Positions 60,758 through 64,000 of a stretch of 64,000 bases of DNA are shown here, piece by piece. A program made the translations under genes and the position numbers. Numbering within the stretch: position 1 is the first letter of the stretch; each line of letters starts with the position of its first letter. Source of the stretch: an uncultured Elusimicrobiales bacterium (GTDB lineage: Bacteria > Elusimicrobiota > Elusimicrobia > Elusimicrobiales > Elusimicrobiaceae); contig CALUXE010000001.1 in assembly GCA_944324675.1 (NCBI GenBank), positions 132,694-196,693 of the forward strand, in the 5' to 3' direction. The notes under the pieces were generated by a model. The model searched no databases. It saw only the letters and a program-made list of their open reading frames with translations, and was not told the origin of the DNA.

Positions 60758-62305
60758 TTATTTTAGCAAGCTCTCGGCCGTCATCTCCTTGGGGATGGGC
60801 AAACCCAATATCTTAAGGACCGTAGGCGCTATGTCGGCCAGTTTGCCGCCCTCTTTAAGTTCCACGCCTTTGCCCTCTTTGGAAACATAGATAAATTCCA
60901 CGGGATTGGTGGTATGCGCCGTCTTGGGCATATTGATTTTGTCGTCCCACATCTCTTCCGCGTTGCCGTGGTCGGCCGTAATAAGCACCGTATAGCCCGC
61001 CTTTAACGCCGCCTCGGCAACTTCGCCGGAACATTTATCCACCACTTCCGTCGCTTTTACAGCCGCGTCAAAGCTGCCGGTATGCCCAACCATATCGCAG
61101 TTGGCGAAATTGATAACCACAAAATCATATTTGTTCTTGCCGATTTCCTCCACCGCTCTATCGGCTACGCGCTGGGCGTCCATTTCGGGGTGTTCCGCGA
61201 ATGTAGCCGGATCAAATGAACCTTTTATCTCTATTCTGTCTTCACCAGCGAAAGGCTTTATCAGCTTGCCGTTGAAAAAGGAAGTCACGTGCTTAAACTT
61301 CTGCGTTTCCGCTATTCTAAGCTGCGTCAAACCCGCCGCGCTGATAACCTCGCCTAAGAGATTATTCATTCCGCCGCCTTCAGTCATCGGCGATAAGGCA
61401 TTATACTTAAAGCTGTCGTAATATTTCGTGAGCCCACAGTATGTTATCTTGGGGCGGCGGTTCCTTACACCGGTGTAATCGTCTTCCACAAAGGCGCGCG
61501 TGAGCTGTATCGCTCTGTCCTGGCGGAAGTTGAAAAATATTATGCCGTCGCCGTCATTCACGCCTTTATAATCCCCTATAACGGTAGGCGGAATATATTC
61601 GTCCACCATCTCGCCGCCGTCGGGCGTCTTATCGTTTTTATAGGAATTTTCTATCGCTTCCTGCGCGCTGGCGCAATGGCGGCCTTTGGCGTCCACTATC
61701 AAATCGTAAGCTTCGGAAGTCAGCTGCCAAGTTTCGTTCCTGTCCATTGCGTAATAGCGCCCCATTATCGTGGCCACCTTGCCTACGCCGTACTCTCTCA
61801 TTTTGCCTTCCAACATCTTCAAATAACCCAAAGCGCTGTGAGGCGGAGTATCGCGCCCGTCGGCAAAAAAGTGTACCCATACCGTCTTTATCCCCTTTTC
61901 CGCCGCGTGTTTTATTATCGCGTATAAATGGTCCTGATGGGCGTGGACGCCTTCGTCCTGCACAAGCCCCATAAGGTGCAGCGCCGAAGCATTGTTTACA
62001 CAATTGTCGATTACCGCTTTGAAAGCCGGCGCTTTGTATATTGAGCCGTCCTCAAAAGCGTCTTTTAATCTTTTTAGTTCCTGCACGACTATCCTGCCCG
62101 CGCCCATATTCAAATGCCCCACTTCAGAAGAACCCATATATCCCGCAGGAAGCCCCACCAATTCGCCCGAAGCTTCTATTAAAGTATGCGGGTATTGCTT
62201 TAAATACTTGTCTATATTGGGTGTTTTGGCGCCTTTTACCGCATTGTGTTCCTTGCTCGCCCTTACCCCCCAGCCGTCTCTTATCAATAAAACAACTTTG
62301 CTCAT
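60758..62305 (-). CDS. gpmI: Cofactor-independent phosphoglycerate mutase
   Basis: The 515-residue alkaline-phosphatase-fold enzyme interconverts 3- and 2-phosphoglycerate. It has LLIRDGWG (first metal aspartate), the active serine in MGSSEVGHLNMGAGR, HFFADGRDTPP, GRYYAMDR, FANCDMVGHTG and TADHGNAEEM. The usual motif is MGNSEVGH; the Asn-to-Ser change is conservative. It ends at a terminator and lies 2 bp from the exonuclease gene in the same direction. Confidence 0.96.
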   Translation of the reverse strand: MSKVVLLIRDGWGVRASKEHNAVKGAKTPNIDKYLKQYPHTLIEASGELVGLPAGYMGSSEVGHLNMGAGRIVVQELKRLKDAFEDGSIYKAPAFKAVIDNCVNNASALHLMGLVQDEGVHAHQDHLYAIIKHAAEKGIKTVWVHFFADGRDTPPHSALGYLKMLEGKMREYGVGKVATIMGRYYAMDRNETWQLTSEAYDLIVDAKGRHCASAQEAIENSYKNDKTPDGGEMVDEYIPPTVIGDYKGVNDGDGIIFFNFRQDRAIQLTRAFVEDDYTGVRNRRPKITYCGLTKYYDSFKYNALSPMTEGGGMNNLLGEVISAAGLTQLRIAETQKFKHVTSFFNGKLIKPFAGEDRIEIKGSFDPATFAEHPEMDAQRVADRAVEEIGKNKYDFVVINFANCDMVGHTGSFDAAVKATEVVDKCSGEVAEAALKAGYTVLITADHGNAEEMWDDKINMPKTAHTTNPVEFIYVSKEGKGVELKEGGKLADIAPTVLKILGLPIPKEMTAESLLK

Positions 62306-62307
62306 AT

Positions 62308-62940
62308 TTATATCTCCTGTTTATTAAATCCTATCACTTTCCTGCTTTGCAGGGCAACAAGGTCGCCCAAAGTGCTTGCCCCCATTTCCTTAAATTTGGC
62401 CACAAAATAATAAAATATTTTCTCCGTCATTATCGTATCGGCCATAGCCCTGTGCCAGCCCTCGCTGGAAAACCCCAGCTCCTGCGCTATTATGCCCAAG
62501 CGGTTCTTGGAAAAATTACCGTGCGCCCTGGCGAATTTAAGTGTATCCAATATAGTCACCTGCGGCATACTAAGGCCCAAAAGTTCAAATTCCTTCCTCA
62601 AAAAAGAAACGTCAAAATCCGCATTGTGGCATATAAGCACATTGCCTTGCAAAAAATCAATCAAATTAAACGCTATATCGGCGAATTTCGGCGAATTTTT
62701 TACCATCTCGTTGGTAATGCCGTGTATCGCCGTAACCTCCGGCGAAATGTATATCTGCGGATTTAATAAAGTACAATACGCGCCGGCGCGCTCCCCGCCT
62801 TGGCTGCCTAGCATCGCCACTTCGCAAATGCGACCGCCGCCGCTTACGGGGTCTAGCCCCGTAGTTTCGGTGTCAAGGCATATAAACTTGACTTCTTCTA
62901 TCTTTCTCTCTAACATATCCCGTGAAATATCCCCTTGCAT
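62308..62940 (-). CDS. DnaQ-like DEDDh 3'-5' exonuclease
   Basis: The 210-residue protein has the exonuclease motifs CLDTETTGLDP (Exo I), CHNADFDVSFL (Exo II) and HRAMADT (Exo IIIe). AIHGITNEMV fits DNA polymerase III epsilon-type enzymes. It may be the proofreading subunit or a free exonuclease. It overlaps the DUF3307 gene by 31 bp and is 2 bp from gpmI. Confidence 0.92.
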   Translation of the reverse strand: MQGDISRDMLERKIEEVKFICLDTETTGLDPVSGGGRICEVAMLGSQGGERAGAYCTLLNPQIYISPEVTAIHGITNEMVKNSPKFADIAFNLIDFLQGNVLICHNADFDVSFLRKEFELLGLSMPQVTILDTLKFARAHGNFSKNRLGIIAQELGFSSEGWHRAMADTIMTEKIFYYFVAKFKEMGASTLGDLVALQSRKVIGFNKQEI

Positions 62941-63614
62941 ATCAATCCGAAAACAAACGTCAGCGCGCAGCCTATATAAAAGTAAAATTTATCGTCTTTA
63001 AAAATGCCGCGCTTTACCAAAAACGCCATCGCCGCCGCCGCCACCGCTACGCCAAACCAGCCGGGTATTATTATCAATAAAAATAACGCCACCCTCACAA
63101 GCATATTATGGAAACGCTGGTCAAAAAGGCTTTGGGCGTCTATGGGCTTATCTATCGTAAAAGACAAATTTATCAGCAGTTCGGAAATCACATACCCCGC
63201 AATTAAACTCCCGTTAATTACAAACAGCAAATCCGGCCCGTATATATAATGAAGGAAGTCGCCGTCAAAAGCAATCACGGGCATTATTATAAACAATACG
63301 CTAAGCAGTATAAACTGACGCCCCGCAAACAAAAACAGCGCCTTTTGGCCGGGCTCGTTTCCGCGTTCCAAAAGAGCGTAAACAAAGTAGGACAAACCCG
63401 CCAAACCCAACGAGAATAATCCGCCAAGCTCAATGCCGGAAAAATCTATCCACGGCAGAGCCAGATATTTATAGCAACATAAGCTTAAAACTATAAAATA
63501 TACCAAACCCCGCCACAGGCAATATTTAAAACTTTTGCCGTAATAGCCGCCTTTCTCCTTAAAAACGAAATCCGCAAGCAAATGCCCTAACAAAAGATAC
63601 CAAAAGACCGTCAT
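62910..63614 (-). CDS. DUF3307-like membrane protein
   Basis: The 234-residue protein has about six membrane segments. It begins with the DUF3307 hallmark LLLGHLLADFVFKEK and has DQRFHNMLVRVALFL later. Its function is unknown. It overlaps the histidine kinase by 4 bp and the exonuclease by 31 bp, so it lies in one operon with both. Confidence 0.82.
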   Translation of the reverse strand: MTVFWYLLLGHLLADFVFKEKGGYYGKSFKYCLWRGLVYFIVLSLCCYKYLALPWIDFSGIELGGLFSLGLAGLSYFVYALLERGNEPGQKALFLFAGRQFILLSVLFIIMPVIAFDGDFLHYIYGPDLLFVINGSLIAGYVISELLINLSFTIDKPIDAQSLFDQRFHNMLVRVALFLLIIIPGWFGVAVAAAAMAFLVKRGIFKDDKFYFYIGCALTFVFGLICKGIFHGIC

Positions 63615-64000
63615 TTTACCTCCGATGCGGGCAAAGTGAACACGATTTCGCTGCCTTTGCCTTCTTCGGAATAAGCCTCTATTTCGCCCCCGTGCGCCAA
63701 AACCGTCTGGCGCACTATGCTTAAGCCCAAACCGTAACCCTTCTCGCTCCTGTCCGCGCGATGGTACTTTTCAAATATTTTTGGCAGTTCTTCTTTACTT
63801 ATCCCACAGCCGCTGTCTTTTACCCTAAATTGATGGTATGGAGTATCCCCGCCTTCCGAAATATATGCGTAGCTTATGTCAATTCCGCCCCGCTCGGTAA
63901 ATTTAAGCGAGTTCGAAACCAAATTGGAAAACACCCTCTCCAACAATCCTTTGTCGCCGTTTACGCTCAGATCGGCTGGCACGCTAGACTTTATGTATAT
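63611..64000 (-). CDS. Sensor histidine kinase, C-terminal ATPase part, cut by window edge
   Basis: The frame is open to base 64000, so the N-terminal part lies outside the window. The visible 129 residues are a HATPase domain: NLVSNSLKFTERGG (N box), KDSGCGIS (G1), FEKYHRADRS (F box), GYGLGLSIV (G2) and a closing EIVFTLPA strand. It is a second kinase, distinct from the one at 25848-26732. Its stop overlaps the DUF3307 start by 4 bp. Confidence 0.9.
   Translation of the reverse strand: MYIKSSVPADLSVNGDKGLLERVFSNLVSNSLKFTERGGIDISYAYISEGGDTPYHQFRVKDSGCGISKEELPKIFEKYHRADRSEKGYGLGLSIVRQTVLAHGGEIEAYSEEGKGSEIVFTLPASEVK

Noticed and set aside
1-64000. CRISPR array, insertion sequences or transposases
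   Set aside because: I saw no regularly spaced repeats with unique spacers and no transposase-like protein in any frame.

Overview
The window is a compact bacterial chromosome segment, about 90% coding, with many start/stop overlaps. Nothing in it names the species. The mix is a type IV pilin of the short MNNKGFTLLE type, a queuosine/folate operon, an MlaEFD lipid-transport cluster, an alpha-2-macroglobulin/PBP1C pair, lipoproteins and two O-antigen-ligase-like proteins. This indicates a diderm, and I would guess a host- or gut-associated Elusimicrobiota relative; that is inference only. Translation, replication, isoprenoid and cell-wall genes look intact.

Layout. 1-4567 (minus): two tandem Wzy_C/TPR membrane proteins, tRNA-Thr and a SlyD-type isomerase. 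4761-10835 (minus): a cysteine-rich secreted protein and a 1581-residue sensor built of about 11 PAS domains and a GAF domain with no output domain. 10836-12471: a gene-poor control region with a CI-like repressor, a divergent 102-residue protein, paired operators and a highly structured leader RNA. 12560-21716: acetate kinase, then pbpC and an alpha-2-macroglobulin. 21782-25712 (plus): one overlapping operon of DUF1189, queD, queE, folE, folP, a PTPS-III-like gene and folK. 25848-28056 (minus): rsmI, a tsaC-like gene and a histidine kinase. 28145-31594 (plus): a YfcC carrier, an SSS transporter and thiamine pyrophosphokinase.

31606-33267 is an 831-bp tandem duplication of a secreted ankyrin gene with its own promoter and terminator, followed by a large unknown anchored protein (33264-34979), malQ and ridA. 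37423-37598 holds tRNA-Lys and tRNA-Glu. 37818-46006 (plus) is a surface region: three paralogous GT-C-like membrane proteins, a pilin, MarC, a ClC channel, and GtrA and GtrB glycosyl-transfer proteins.

46134-60100 is a long minus-strand housekeeping run, in transcription order rpsF-ssb-rpsR-rplI, dnaB-alr-mlaE-mlaF-mlaD-radA, a PIN/TRAM protein, ispD-ispF, a lipoprotein, cysS and add. 60347-64000 (minus) holds DUF167, gpmI, a DnaQ-like exonuclease, DUF3307 and a truncated histidine kinase.

The most unusual points are the repressor/structured-RNA locus at 11562-12471, the folate operon in which a PTPS paralogue apparently replaces FolB, the output-less PAS array, the Gtr cassette with tandem DUF6056-like proteins, and the diverging tandem ankyrin duplication.
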